Source: Sphingomonas sp. SORGH_AS_0879
GTDB lineage: Bacteria; Pseudomonadota; Alphaproteobacteria; Sphingomonadales; Sphingomonadaceae
DNA length: 64,000 nucleotides
NCBI RefSeq assembly: GCF_030819175.1
Contig: NZ_JAUTBJ010000002.1
Location: 1,188,001-1,252,000, forward strand
Direction of reading: 5' to 3'
Of the stretch, positions 25,377 through 33,838 are shown one piece after another. The notes below the pieces were generated by a model. It was not told the DNA's origin, searched no databases, and saw nothing but the letters and a program-made list of their open reading frames with translations. The position numbers and the translations under genes are program-made. Every line of letters begins with the position of its first letter. Position 1 is the stretch's first letter.

Positions 25377-27245
25377 TCATCGTCCGAGCAGGCGATCCAC
25401 GGTAACCTGTGTGACCGAATGATAACCGGGACGCGCCTTGTCGTAGATTCGCTTGGCGAGCGCCTGTCCCCATTCGCCCTGTCCCTGAAGCTGCTGGAAC
25501 AGCGGCGCGACGAACTTGCGGCGGCCCTGCGAGGTCAGGAACTGCTCGGCGGACGCCTCGGCGGGCGCGTAGCGATTGGCGAGCGCCAGCCGCAGCCAGG
25601 CGAAGCGGATCTCGCTATTGCCCGTCTCGTTCCAATGAAAGCGTCCATCCAGCGCGGCGAGCCGGTCGGCGGAAAGCTGGCGCGGCAACTGGTCGAGGAA
25701 GCGGACATATTCCTGAGTCGTGACCTTGTCGGGCAGCGCCGCCACCGGACCGCCCGCCGCAAAGGCCTTCGCCGCCGCATCGATCGCGGGGAAGGCGTCG
25801 GAGCGGACATGGACCGCATTGGCGGGAATGCCGGGCTGATAGACCCAGGCATCGACGCCGATCCTCTCCGCCTCACCGGGCTTGAGCAGGTTCGCCTTCA
25901 GGTCGGCGAGGAAGCCCGCGCTGGTCTGCGGCTGAAAGGCGTGGCGATCGAAATAGCCGCGCAAGTAAGTGTCCCAGCGTGCACGGCCGACTACCGACTC
26001 GATGGTGCGCAGGAAGGTCGCGCCCTTGTCATAGGCGATCTGGGTCATGCCGTCGTCGGGATCGCGCTTCGCATCGAGATCAAGATGCAGCTTGGTATCG
26101 GGCGAGGCGGGCCCACCGGCTTCCTTCACCGCATTCTGCATGTCGGTCCAGGCCAGGTCCGCCTCCATCGCGGCACGGCGCTTGCCGTACATCGACTCCA
26201 TGATCCGGTTCTCGAAATAGCTGGTGAAGCCCTCGTTCAGCCAGAAATCGTCCCAGGTCGCATTGGTCACGAGGTTGCCCGACCAGCTATGCGCCAGTTC
26301 ATGCGCGATCAGGCTGACCAGGCTCCGGTCGCCCGCCAGCACGGTCGGCGTGGCGAAGGTGAGCATGGGGTTCTCCATGCCGCCGAACGGGAAGCTGGGC
26401 GGCAGGACCAGCACGTCGTAGCGGCCCCAGCGATACGGACCGTAAAGCCCCTCGGCAGCGGTCACGAACGTGTCGAGACCGGCGAATTCCCACGCCGCCT
26501 TGTCGAGCATCGCGGGTTCGGTCCAGATGCCGGTATTGCGGCTGAGCGGGCGGAATTGCAGGTCGCCGATCGCCAGCGCGATCAGATAGGGGGCGACCGG
26601 CTTGTCCATGCGATAGCTGGCGGTGTGGCGGCCATCCTCGCACGGGGATTTGGCGACCCGCTCACCGCTCATCACCACGGTCAGGTCGCAGGGCGCATTG
26701 ACGGTGGCGTCCCAGGTCTGGCGGATGCCGGGCGAATCCTGCGTCGGGATCCAGCTGCGGTTGAGGATCGCCTCGCCCTGGCTGAACAGATAGGGGTGTT
26801 TCTTGCCCGCCGTCTGTTCGGGCGACAGCCATTGCAGCGCCTTGGCGCCCGGCGCGGAGGCATAGGCGATCCGCACAATGCGCTGCCCGTTCAGCGTGAT
26901 GGTCAGCGGCGCGCCGTGCACCGCATCGCCCTTGCCGATGCTATAGGGCAGGGGGCGGTTCTGCGCATCGGTGACGGTGACGATGCGCAGGCCGTTGTCG
27001 TCGACGACCAGCGTCTTGGCATTCGGCTTGGCATCGACCGACAGGGTCGCGATGCCGCGCATCACATGGCTGTCGAAATCGGCATAGAGGTTGAGCGAGA
27101 CATGGGTGACCCGCGCCTCCAGCGGGCGGGCGAAGCTGTGCACGTCACGCGCGTCGGCGCTGGTCAGTACGGGCGCGGTCTGCGGGGCGGCGGCGGGAGT
27201 TTGAACGGCGAGCAACATCGCCAGGGCGGCCAGGGACATGGGCAC
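25377..27245 (-). CDS. M1-family metallopeptidase (leukotriene A4 hydrolase-like aminopeptidase)
   Basis: 622 residues. Zinc ligands H315, H319 and E338 occur in HELAHSW and NEGFTSYFE; the N-terminus exopeptidase motif GGMEN is at 288-292. A signal peptide-like N-terminus (MPMSLAALAMLLAVQTPAAA) suggests a periplasmic enzyme. The C-terminal alpha-helical domain includes the LTA4H-like half. Removes N-terminal residues from peptides. Divergent from the HIRAN gene at 27339. Confidence 0.95.
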   Translation of the reverse strand: MPMSLAALAMLLAVQTPAAAPQTAPVLTSADARDVHSFARPLEARVTHVSLNLYADFDSHVMRGIATLSVDAKPNAKTLVVDDNGLRIVTVTDAQNRPLPYSIGKGDAVHGAPLTITLNGQRIVRIAYASAPGAKALQWLSPEQTAGKKHPYLFSQGEAILNRSWIPTQDSPGIRQTWDATVNAPCDLTVVMSGERVAKSPCEDGRHTASYRMDKPVAPYLIALAIGDLQFRPLSRNTGIWTEPAMLDKAAWEFAGLDTFVTAAEGLYGPYRWGRYDVLVLPPSFPFGGMENPMLTFATPTVLAGDRSLVSLIAHELAHSWSGNLVTNATWDDFWLNEGFTSYFENRIMESMYGKRRAAMEADLAWTDMQNAVKEAGGPASPDTKLHLDLDAKRDPDDGMTQIAYDKGATFLRTIESVVGRARWDTYLRGYFDRHAFQPQTSAGFLADLKANLLKPGEAERIGVDAWVYQPGIPANAVHVRSDAFPAIDAAAKAFAAGGPVAALPDKVTTQEYVRFLDQLPRQLSADRLAALDGRFHWNETGNSEIRFAWLRLALANRYAPAEASAEQFLTSQGRRKFVAPLFQQLQGQGEWGQALAKRIYDKARPGYHSVTQVTVDRLLGR

Positions 27246-27338
27246 TCCGAATGGGACAGGATGATTGCACCATAGCCGGATTGTCCGGGAATGTTAGAGC
27301 TCTGGACGGATGGACTTCGGCGCACCAGCTAAAGGCGC

Positions 27339-27749
27339 ATGGACGAGATGACGCTGGCGGTGGTGGGGATCGACTTTCCCAATGAGGACAAGGCACGGAG
27401 CAACCGGCGTTTCGAATGGCTGGCATCCGCGATCGGCGATCCGGTGACGCTGCGCCCCGAGCCGCGCAACCGGCATGATCCCCATGCGGTGGCGGTGTTC
27501 AGCCAGCGCGAGGTGCAGCTCGGCTATCTCTCCGCCGAACGCGCGCCGCTGATCGGGGCGCGATTGCGGCGCGGGGAAGAGGTGAGCGCCATCTATCAGG
27601 GGCTGAGGGGATCGGTCGCCTATATCCGCGTCCGTTTCGGCGGCGGCGCGCCTACCTTGCCGTCGGAGCGTGAACCAGTCGATCCCGTCGCGCCGCTCGG
27701 GGACGATGGCTTCTATCCCGATCCGGACGGTCCCGAATGGGGGGCGTGA
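27339..27749 (+). CDS. Stand-alone HIRAN-domain protein
   Basis: 136 residues. A HIRAN domain occupies most of it: VVGIDFPNEDKA at the start, RPEPRNRHDPHAVAVF and LGYLSAERAPLI. In larger proteins such as HLTF this domain binds DNA 3' ends; here no helicase or ligase domain is attached, so any role in damaged-DNA sensing is inference. The acidic tail after residue 110 is low in structure. The start at 27339 lacks a strong ribosome site. Confidence 0.82.
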   Translation: MDEMTLAVVGIDFPNEDKARSNRRFEWLASAIGDPVTLRPEPRNRHDPHAVAVFSQREVQLGYLSAERAPLIGARLRRGEEVSAIYQGLRGSVAYIRVRFGGGAPTLPSEREPVDPVAPLGDDGFYPDPDGPEWGA

Positions 27750-27773
27750 TCCGCGTTCCGGCGATCGCCCAAC

Positions 27774-27800
27774 GAAAAAGGGAGCCGAAAACGGCTCCCT
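27774..27800 (-). terminator. Strong rho-independent terminator
   Basis: AGGGAGCCG-AAAA-CGGCTCCCT hairpin with five A's on its left side, which read as TTTTT after the stem on the minus strand. It lies 61 bases past the stop of the minus-strand gene at 27861 and 30 bases past the HIRAN stop, and serves the former best. Confidence 0.85.
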
Positions 27801-27860
27801 TCCACCGCATGGTTCCCCATGCGCCAATGGTCCGGGCGGGGTTTCCGCCGCCCGCGACGA

Positions 27861-28097
27861 TCAGTTGCTGTCCGCGTCGTCGTCCTTGACGATCGCGACA
27901 ACGCCGATGGCAACGACGCCAGCAGCGATGATCGCAGCCAGGATGCCCGCACCGGCCAGCTTGTTGTTCTTGGCGGTCGGAGCCGACGCGCGGACCGACT
28001 TCGAAACCGACAGGCTGGCGGCCGGGTTCGTCGGAGCAGCAGCAACCGGAGCAGCGACCAGAGCGGTGGCGGCAACAGCAGACAGGAACTTCATCAT
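27861..28097 (-). CDS. Small membrane-anchored secreted protein
   Basis: 78 residues. GGGAG lies seven bases before the ATG-ATG pair. Signal peptide MMKFLSAVAATALVAAPVAA, a serine/lysine-rich middle, then a hydrophobic helix (LAGAGILAAIIAAGVVAIGV) and an aspartate-rich end. Orientation suggests a small envelope protein. No family recognised. A good terminator lies downstream, so it is probably a highly expressed single gene. Confidence 0.75.
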   Translation of the reverse strand: MMKFLSAVAATALVAAPVAAAPTNPAASLSVSKSVRASAPTAKNNKLAGAGILAAIIAAGVVAIGVVAIVKDDDADSN

Positions 28098-28158
28098 ACT
28101 CAATCTCCCATGGCGAACTACCGCCAAGACGCGGTGGTGTTCATCGTCCCGATAGCGC

Positions 28159-28185
28159 ATACGCGCGCCACAGTAAATTTGTTCC
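28159..28185 (-). promoter_or_regulatory. Possible EcfG-type promoter for the 27861 gene
   Basis: On the minus strand GGAAC, 17 bases, then CGTAT. The alphaproteobacterial general-stress sigma EcfG prefers GGAAC-N16-17-CGTT, so this is one base off at the -10. The gap 28098-28343 is otherwise AT-rich and gene-free. Weak call. Confidence 0.3.
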
Positions 28186-28343
28186 TGCACCGCACCAATT
28201 TTTTTGCAACTGCGGGGAACATTTTCGAAGTCTGAAATCCTGTTAACTATAGTGTCAGGAAAAATTGTTCCATTACGGATGGATCGCCGCTCCGCTGATT
28301 GCCGAGGTCGTGGGGGCGAAGGCGATTCACAGGTCGGGCGGCA

Positions 28344-28724
28344 TCAGCGTCCGCCGTCGCGCCGGGTCAGCGCCGCGACGCAACTCGCCCGGTCGATAGC
28401 GCTGCCATCGGGCTCGCGCGCGTCGAGATAGGTGACGCGCGGCTCCGACCCGTCCTTGGGATAGAGATAGGCGTCGAGCACGCAGAAGCTGCCCTGGAAC
28501 TGCAACTTGCGCGCGGCCCCTTCGCGGACATCGGCATCGGGATTGCCGAACAGCTTGGTCAGCCCGGCGGCGTCCTGGCCCAGCACGCGCTCCAGCCCGA
28601 CGCTGGTATAGGGCACCGCCACCGGGGCCATGCCGGTGCTGCGAACCGGGGCGGCGGTTTGCGGCACGGTACAGCCGGCTAGCAGGATCAGGGGGAGCAG
28701 CAGCGGCGCGGGGAACCGGATCAT
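28344..28724 (-). CDS. Putative lipoprotein
   Basis: 126 residues. Signal MIRFPAPLLLPLILLAGC with a lipobox cysteine at position 18. The body has GLERVLGQDAAGLTKLFGNP, DVREGAARKLQFQG and two cysteines (C81, C115) that could pair. Reminiscent of small outer-membrane assembly-like lipoproteins but no family assigned. The start overlaps the EI24 stop by four bases, so the pair is translationally coupled. Confidence 0.75.
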   Translation of the reverse strand: MIRFPAPLLLPLILLAGCTVPQTAAPVRSTGMAPVAVPYTSVGLERVLGQDAAGLTKLFGNPDADVREGAARKLQFQGSFCVLDAYLYPKDGSEPRVTYLDAREPDGSAIDRASCVAALTRRDGGR

Positions 28725-29398
28725 GGCTGTCGTCTCTTGTGAAAGAAATGGGTCGCCATGCTCGCCCCCAGGACGGGCGCGAGCAGGTTCAGCCCCGGAA
28801 CCACGAACAGGGCGGCGGCGGCAAGTCCCAACAGGAAGCGGGCAGGCCCGGTCGCCTTGCGCCAGCGACGCATGGCGGGGCCGTCCATATGCCGCGCCGC
28901 CACCATGTCGCCCAGGTCGCGCGACAACAGCCAGGCATTGACCAGCAGGAACGCCGCCGCCGTCCCCACGCCGGTCGCGAGCAGCACGATGTAGAGCGGC
29001 AGGAGCAACAGGTTGATCGCAATCACCCGGAGCGCCGATCCCAGGCCCATGGCCATGCCCCGCGCCAGCGCCACCGGCCGCGCGCTCGCCAGCGCCTGGG
29101 GATAGTGCCTGGCCTCCACCGCCGCGACGATGTCGTCGGCGAAGATACCGACGACCGCCACCGCGACCGCGCGAAAGGCGAGCCATAGGGCCAGCAGCTC
29201 GACCACCAGGGTCAGCGCCGCCGACCATCCGCCCGCCTGCGCGCCCAGCCACCCGGTCAGGGCCGCACGGACGCCCCACCACATCGCCACCCCGGCGGCG
29301 GCGAACAGCGCGAAGGTGACCGCCAGCGAACGGACCAGCACCCGGCGGATGGCCGGATCGCCCAATTGGGCCAGCGACAGGAAAAAGGCGCGGAACAT
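28721..29398 (-). CDS. EI24-domain integral membrane protein (CysZ-like)
   Basis: 225 residues with about four membrane helices. The EI24 pattern is visible: LARSLAVTFALFAAAGVAMW-type N-terminal helix, then FADDIVAAVEARHYP, LNLLAPVLGASMATHFFH near the end. CysZ relatives move sulfate; others have unknown cargo. It precedes a lipoprotein gene in an overlapping pair. Monocistronic with that gene only. Confidence 0.82.
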   Translation of the reverse strand: MFRAFFLSLAQLGDPAIRRVLVRSLAVTFALFAAAGVAMWWGVRAALTGWLGAQAGGWSAALTLVVELLALWLAFRAVAVAVVGIFADDIVAAVEARHYPQALASARPVALARGMAMGLGSALRVIAINLLLLPLYIVLLATGVGTAAAFLLVNAWLLSRDLGDMVAARHMDGPAMRRWRKATGPARFLLGLAAAALFVVPGLNLLAPVLGASMATHFFHKRRQP

Positions 29399-29539
29399 GC
29401 CGCCGGGATGGCGCGGCGTGGGCCCTCAAGTCAATGCGGCGCCGGGATGGTCGCCACGGTGCGGCGCCGTGGCTTGCGCGGGGGGTAGGCCCTGACTAGG
29501 GCGGCTCCATCCAACTGCTTTATCTCCGGAGTCCGTTAC

Positions 29540-30532
29540 TTGACCAAGCCCACTTACGACGTGGTGGCGATCGGCAATGCCATCGTCGACATCCTCGCCT
29601 CCGCCGAGGATGAGTTCATCGCCGAGCAGGGCATGACCAAGGGCGCAATGCAACTGGTCTTCTCGACCGAGGAAGCCGATGCGCTCTATGCCAAGATGGG
29701 GCCGGGACGCGAGATTTCGGGCGGATCGGCGGCGAACACGCTGGCGGGCATCGCGGCCCTGGGCGGCAAGACCGCGTTCATCGGCCAGGTCGCCGACGAT
29801 CAGCTTGGCGAGGTCTTCGCGCACGATATCCGCGCCGCCGGTGTCCGCTACGACACGCCGGTCCGCGCGGGGCAGCCGACCACGGGTCGCTGCATGATCT
29901 TCGTCAGCCCCGATGGGCAGCGGACGATGAACACCTTCCTGGGGGCCTCGCACTATCTGCCCGCCAGCGCGCTGGACCGCTCGCTGATCGAGGATGCGGC
30001 CTATCTCTATATCGAGGGCTATCTCTGGGATCCGGAAGAACCGCGCGCCGCGATGCGCGCCGCGATCGACGTCGCGCGGGCGGCGGGCCGCAAGGTCGCC
30101 TTCACCGCCTCGGCCGAGTTCGTGATCGACCGCCACCGTGCCGATTTCCATGCGCTGATCGATGGCGGCATGATCGACGTGATCTTTGCCAACGAGACCG
30201 AGATCGTCGCGCTGACCGAGGCCGCCGATGTCGAGGCGGCGATCGCGTCGCTGAAGGACAAGGTCGAAACTCTGGTCGTGACGCTGGCCGAAAAGGGTGC
30301 GCTGGCGCAGCGTGGGCCCGAGCGGGTGACGGTGCCAGCCCATCCGGTCGACAAGGTGATCGATACGACGGGCGCGGGCGATCTGTTCGCGGCGGGCTTC
30401 CTCCATGCCCAGACGCAGGGGCAGGACCTGAAGGCCTCGCTGACCCTGGGCGCGGCCTGTGCCGCCGAGATCATCAGCCATTTCGGCGCGCGGCCCCAGG
30501 TCGACCTGAAGGCCCTGGCCGCCGGTCTGTAA
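29540..30532 (+). CDS. PfkB-family adenosine kinase
   Basis: 330 residues. The N-terminal signature GGSAANTLAGIAALG and the C-terminal PfkB motif DTTGAGDLFAAGFL with the catalytic aspartate are intact; the overall pattern (AIGNAIVDIL, FANETEI) matches alphaproteobacterial adenosine kinases. It phosphorylates adenosine or a related nucleoside or sugar with ATP. The start is TTG at 29540, with CCGGAG eight bases upstream. A terminator follows. Confidence 0.9.
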   Translation: MTKPTYDVVAIGNAIVDILASAEDEFIAEQGMTKGAMQLVFSTEEADALYAKMGPGREISGGSAANTLAGIAALGGKTAFIGQVADDQLGEVFAHDIRAAGVRYDTPVRAGQPTTGRCMIFVSPDGQRTMNTFLGASHYLPASALDRSLIEDAAYLYIEGYLWDPEEPRAAMRAAIDVARAAGRKVAFTASAEFVIDRHRADFHALIDGGMIDVIFANETEIVALTEAADVEAAIASLKDKVETLVVTLAEKGALAQRGPERVTVPAHPVDKVIDTTGAGDLFAAGFLHAQTQGQDLKASLTLGAACAAEIISHFGARPQVDLKALAAGL

Positions 30533-30537
30533 CCCAA

Positions 30538-30592
30538 TCCTCCCCAAGCTGTGCTTGGGGAGGGGGACCATCCGAAGGATGGTGGAGGGGCA
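30538..30592. repeat. Half-copy of repeat family D
   Basis: TCCTCCCCAAGCTGTGCTTG, then GGGAGGGGGACCATCCGAAG. The paired copy of a full family D element is missing here. It lies between the adenosine kinase stop and the terminator. Confidence 0.75.
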
Positions 30593-30606
30593 ACGGCCCC
30601 CAAAGC

Positions 30607-30642
30607 AAAGGGCCCGGAGGATCGCTCCTCCGGGCCCTTTTT
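30607..30642. terminator. Rho-independent terminator, bidirectional
   Basis: A 15-base perfect stem AAAGGGCCCGGAGGA around TCGC, followed by TTTTT on the plus strand and T's on the minus strand. It ends the adenosine kinase gene and, on the other strand, the permease ending at 30661. Confidence 0.9.
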
Positions 30643-30660
30643 AATGCCTGCCGAAACCGA

Positions 30661-32283
30661 TCAGCGATCGAGCGGCTTGGCGATTTCCGGCTGCATCGCG
30701 GGATCGTCCACGACATCGACGATGCCACGACCGACATGGCTGCGGCTGCGGCTGTAGAGGAAGTAGATGACCAGCCCGATCGCGCCCCAGATCGGCAGGA
30801 CCAGCTTGGCGGTCAGCGGCAGCGACAGATACAGGACGACGCAGCCGATGATCGCCATCGGCGCGACGATATAGACGGCGGGCGTGCGGAACGGCCGATG
30901 ACGTGACGGATCGGTCCGACGCAGCACCATCACCGACGTCGCCACCATGAAGAAGGCGAACAACGTGCCCGCGTTCGAATAGTCGGCCAGCTTGCCCACC
31001 GGCAGGATCGCCGCGGCGATCCCGGCGGCAAGCCCGGTCAGCAGCGTGACGACGTGCGGCGTGTGGAACCGCGGATGGACCGAGGCCAGCTTGGCGGGCA
31101 GCAGCCCGTCGCGCGCCATGGTGAAGAAGATGCGCGTCTGGCCGAACATCATCATCAGGACGACCGAGGGCAGCGCCAGGACGGCGGCCAGGCCGACCAG
31201 GCGACCGATCATCGGCCAGTTGATGGTGTCGAGCACATGGACCAGCGCTTCCTTCGAGCAGACCAGCGGCTCGATGGCTCCCGAGGCCACGATCGCGGCG
31301 CAGCGGCCCGCGATCTCGGGGGTGCCCGGCGACAGCACCCGCCCCGCCAGCGACGCGACCGGCTGTGCCCCGATCGCCCCGATCGCGCCCCCGGCGACCA
31401 TCAGATAGAAGATGGTGCAGATCGTCAGGCTGGCGATCAGGCCGATCGGCACGTTGCGTTGCGGATTCTTGGTTTCCTCCGCCGCCGTCGACACGGCGTC
31501 GAACCCGACATAGGCGAAGAAGATCGACGCCGCCGCGCCCAGCACGCCGAGCCCCGACGAGCTGAACGGGTTGCCGATGCCGGTCGGCAGGAACGGGTTG
31601 AAATTGTCCGCGTTGATGACAGGAATGGTGAGCGCGACAAAGGCGGTCAGCGCGGTGATCTTGATCGCGACCAGAATCGCGTTGACACGTGCGCTCTCGG
31701 TGGTGCCGATGATGAGCAGCCACGTCACGAACGACACGACGATCACGGCGGGCACGTTGACCCAGCCGCCAACCGCCATCGCCTGGGTCAGGTCCGCGCT
31801 GGGGGGCGCACCAAAGGCGATATACATATGCGCCATCAGCGCATCGGCGTTGCTGATCGCGGCGGGGACATGGACCCCGATGCCGTTGAGCAGCCCGACG
31901 GCATGGTTGGACCAGCCCACGGCGACCGCGCTCGCGCCGACCGCATATTCGAGGATCAGCGCCCAGCCGACCATCCAGGCCAATATCTCGCCCGTCACGG
32001 CATAGGTGTAGGTATAGGCCGACCCGGCGACCGGCACCATCGATGCCAGTTCCGAATAGCAGAGCGCCGCGACGGCACAGATGAAGCCTGCGACGATGAA
32101 GCTGAGCATCATCCCCGGCCCCGCCTTTTGCGCGGCTTCGGAGGTCAGAACGAAGATGCCCGTGCCGATGACGGCGCCGATACCCAGCATGGTGAGCTGG
32201 AACGCGCCTAGCGATCGTTGCAGCCCCTTCTTCTCGGCGGTCGCCAATATGGCGTCCAGAGGCTTAACGCGCCCGAAAATCAT
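30661..32283 (-). CDS. APC-family amino acid permease
   Basis: 540 residues, 12 or more hydrophobic helices. The start at 32283 has AGGA six bases upstream; the frame's extension to 32382 is a repeat-like tail. Family motifs include GIGAVIGTGIFVLTSE near the N-terminus, with GTGIF in the substrate helix, and EETKNPQRNVP in the middle. Most similar in plan to cationic amino acid transporters with an extra C-terminal segment. Substrate unknown. Confidence 0.9.
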   Translation of the reverse strand: MIFGRVKPLDAILATAEKKGLQRSLGAFQLTMLGIGAVIGTGIFVLTSEAAQKAGPGMMLSFIVAGFICAVAALCYSELASMVPVAGSAYTYTYAVTGEILAWMVGWALILEYAVGASAVAVGWSNHAVGLLNGIGVHVPAAISNADALMAHMYIAFGAPPSADLTQAMAVGGWVNVPAVIVVSFVTWLLIIGTTESARVNAILVAIKITALTAFVALTIPVINADNFNPFLPTGIGNPFSSSGLGVLGAAASIFFAYVGFDAVSTAAEETKNPQRNVPIGLIASLTICTIFYLMVAGGAIGAIGAQPVASLAGRVLSPGTPEIAGRCAAIVASGAIEPLVCSKEALVHVLDTINWPMIGRLVGLAAVLALPSVVLMMMFGQTRIFFTMARDGLLPAKLASVHPRFHTPHVVTLLTGLAAGIAAAILPVGKLADYSNAGTLFAFFMVATSVMVLRRTDPSRHRPFRTPAVYIVAPMAIIGCVVLYLSLPLTAKLVLPIWGAIGLVIYFLYSRSRSHVGRGIVDVVDDPAMQPEIAKPLDR

Positions 32284-32445
32284 GAATGTCCTATCCCCCC
32301 AAGGGAAGGGCGGCCCCATTCGGAACGCCCCCGGTGTTTGGTGAATGATCCGGAAGGTTAGCTGCAATTTTATTGCGTGCAATCCCTAAGACGCTGGGGA
32401 TGCGGCCAGGGGAGGGGAAAGGGGGTGTTGCCAGCCCATCTTTAA

Positions 32446-32548
32446 GCCCCTCCCGCAGGCGGGAGGGGTTTGGGGAGGGCAGGGGTCTCACCGAGAATAA
32501 CGCCCGTGGCTTGCCCTCCCCCATCCCCTCCCGCCTGCGGGAGGGGCG
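32446..32548. repeat. Paired inverted repeat, family C
   Basis: CCCCTCCCGCAGGCGGGAGG at left and CCCTCCCGCCTGCGGGAGGG at right, around 60 bases apart. Occupies part of the gap 32284-32563 between the permease start and the HIT gene. Confidence 0.85.
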
Positions 32549-32563
32549 TGGCGAGCCGGTCTG

Positions 32564-32941
32564 TCAGCGCGCGAGCATCGGGCCGAGCGGCCTGCCCGCC
32601 AGGATGTGGACATGGAGATGCGGCACTTCCTGTCCCGCATCCGGCCCGATATTGGCGAGCAACCGGTATCCCGGCCCGACCGCCCCGGCTTCCCGCGCGA
32701 CATGGCCGACCGCCCGGACGAAGCCGGCGATCTCCGCCTCGCTGGCGCGCGCCGAGAAATCGTCCCACGACACATAGGGGCCGCGTGGGATCACCAGGAT
32801 ATGGGTCGGCGCGTGCGGTGCGATATCATGGAAAGCGATCGCCCATTCGTCCTCATAGACCCGCTTGGAAGGAATTTCGTCGCGCAGGATCCTGGCGAAG
32901 ATATTCTGGTCGTCATAGGGCAGGGTGGCGTCGATCGGCAT
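32564..32941 (-). CDS. HIT-family protein (HINT-type nucleotide hydrolase)
   Basis: 125 residues. The histidine triad H108-L-H110-V-H112 (PHLHVHIL) is intact, and the protein is the usual length for HINT/HinT purine nucleoside phosphoramidase. N-terminal DDQNIFARILRDEIPSKRVYE is typical. Downstream of hisE on the same strand with a short gap, so probably the last gene of the his operon transcript. Confidence 0.93.
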   Translation of the reverse strand: MPIDATLPYDDQNIFARILRDEIPSKRVYEDEWAIAFHDIAPHAPTHILVIPRGPYVSWDDFSARASEAEIAGFVRAVGHVAREAGAVGPGYRLLANIGPDAGQEVPHLHVHILAGRPLGPMLAR

Positions 32942-32959
32942 CGAAATTCTCCGTCAGAT

Positions 32960-33274
32960 TCAGCGCGGCCGCGCGGCCTTTTCGTCATGCCCCGACACGC
33001 CCTCGCGCCGCGCCAGTTCGGCCCTGACATCGTCCAGCGAATGGCCGGTATCGGTCAGCAGCACGATCAGGTGGAACATCAGGTCGGCGGCTTCGGACAC
33101 GATCTTGTCGGGCTGCGCCATCGCCGCGATGACGGTTTCCACCGCCTCCTCGCCCAGCTTCTGCGCGATCTTGGGTCGCCCCTTGGCGAACAGGCTGGCG
33201 GCATAGGAGGTGGCGGCGTCGCCCGCATCGCGGCGCGCGCGGATCGTGGCTTCGAGGCGGTCGAACATGTCCAT
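32960..33274 (-). CDS. hisE: Phosphoribosyl-ATP diphosphatase
   Basis: 104 residues from the ATG at 33274. Second step of histidine synthesis: hydrolyses PR-ATP to PR-AMP. The EEAVE core (KLGEEAVETVIAA) and the EAADLMFHLIVLL helix are the MazG-like signature. HisE stands alone here; the HisI cyclohydrolase is not in the window. Separated from hisF by about 560 bases with a nested repeat. Confidence 0.94.
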   Translation of the reverse strand: MDMFDRLEATIRARRDAGDAATSYAASLFAKGRPKIAQKLGEEAVETVIAAMAQPDKIVSEAADLMFHLIVLLTDTGHSLDDVRAELARREGVSGHDEKAARPR

Positions 33275-33305
33275 GACGGCTGGGTGGCGTGGGGAGCGGC
33301 CCGCG

Positions 33306-33461
33306 TCAATCCTTGCGGTTGCGGCGGCGCATGGCGCGGCGCAGGAACCAGATCGCGCCGATCGCGAAGACGAACAGCGCGATGTCCGACCATTCGGGGT
33401 GGGTGCGGACGTTGATGACATCGCTGTGGCTGTTAGCGGCGGTCATGATGGTGAGGGGCAT
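33306..33461 (-). CDS. Possible small single-helix membrane protein
   Basis: 51 codons, upstream of hisE on the same strand. The product has an acidic/polar start, then a hydrophobic helix (IALFVFAIGAIWFL) and a strongly basic end (RRAMRRRNRKD), a plausible positive-inside single-pass topology. No clear ribosome site, and the second ATG at 33446 is equally possible. Could be spurious. Confidence 0.42.
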   Translation of the reverse strand: MPLTIMTAANSHSDVINVRTHPEWSDIALFVFAIGAIWFLRRAMRRRNRKD

Positions 33462-33515
33462 GGGGGGAGTTTAGCAGCGTGTTCGGCGGCGGTCATCGGG
33501 GGGATTTGGTTCACG

Positions 33516-33838
33516 CGAAGACGCGAAGGTTTTTTGGTTCGCGCGGAGGCGCGGAGGCGCGGAGAGTTTGGTTTCGGGGCGAGTGTACGGAAAAATCCAG
33601 ATGCGCTTTCGTCTACCGATCGCTGGCTTCATCCCAACCTCCGTTCGCGCTGAGCGACGTCGAAGCGCACGCCCCGTCATCCGTCGCGTGGGATGTCCAT
33701 GGCCCTCGACTTCGCTCAGGCCGAACGGGGTTAAGGGGCAACCGCTATCGATCGGCAGACCTTCCCATCCCCGCGAGGCGGGAAAAGCGCTACCCCGAAA
33801 CCAAAGTCTCCGCGCCTCCGCGTCTCCGCGCGAACCTC
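33516..33838. repeat. Nested inverted repeats, family E enclosing family A
   Basis: The outer pair (GGTTCGCGCGGAGGCGCGGA at left; CCGCGTCTCCGCGCGAACCT at right, 33790-33837) includes the shared GGTTTCGGGG/CCCCGAAACC. Inside it, a family A pair: CCGTTCGCGCTGAGCGACGT (33649) and CCCTCGACTTCGCTCAGGCC (33708). The right arm reaches the hisF stop. This explains the gap 33462-33836. Confidence 0.8.

Noticed and set aside
28344..29429. One long minus-strand frame joining the lipoprotein and EI24 region
   Set aside because: Only its last 126 codons make sense; the first part is the wrong frame of the EI24 gene. Treated as two overlapping genes.
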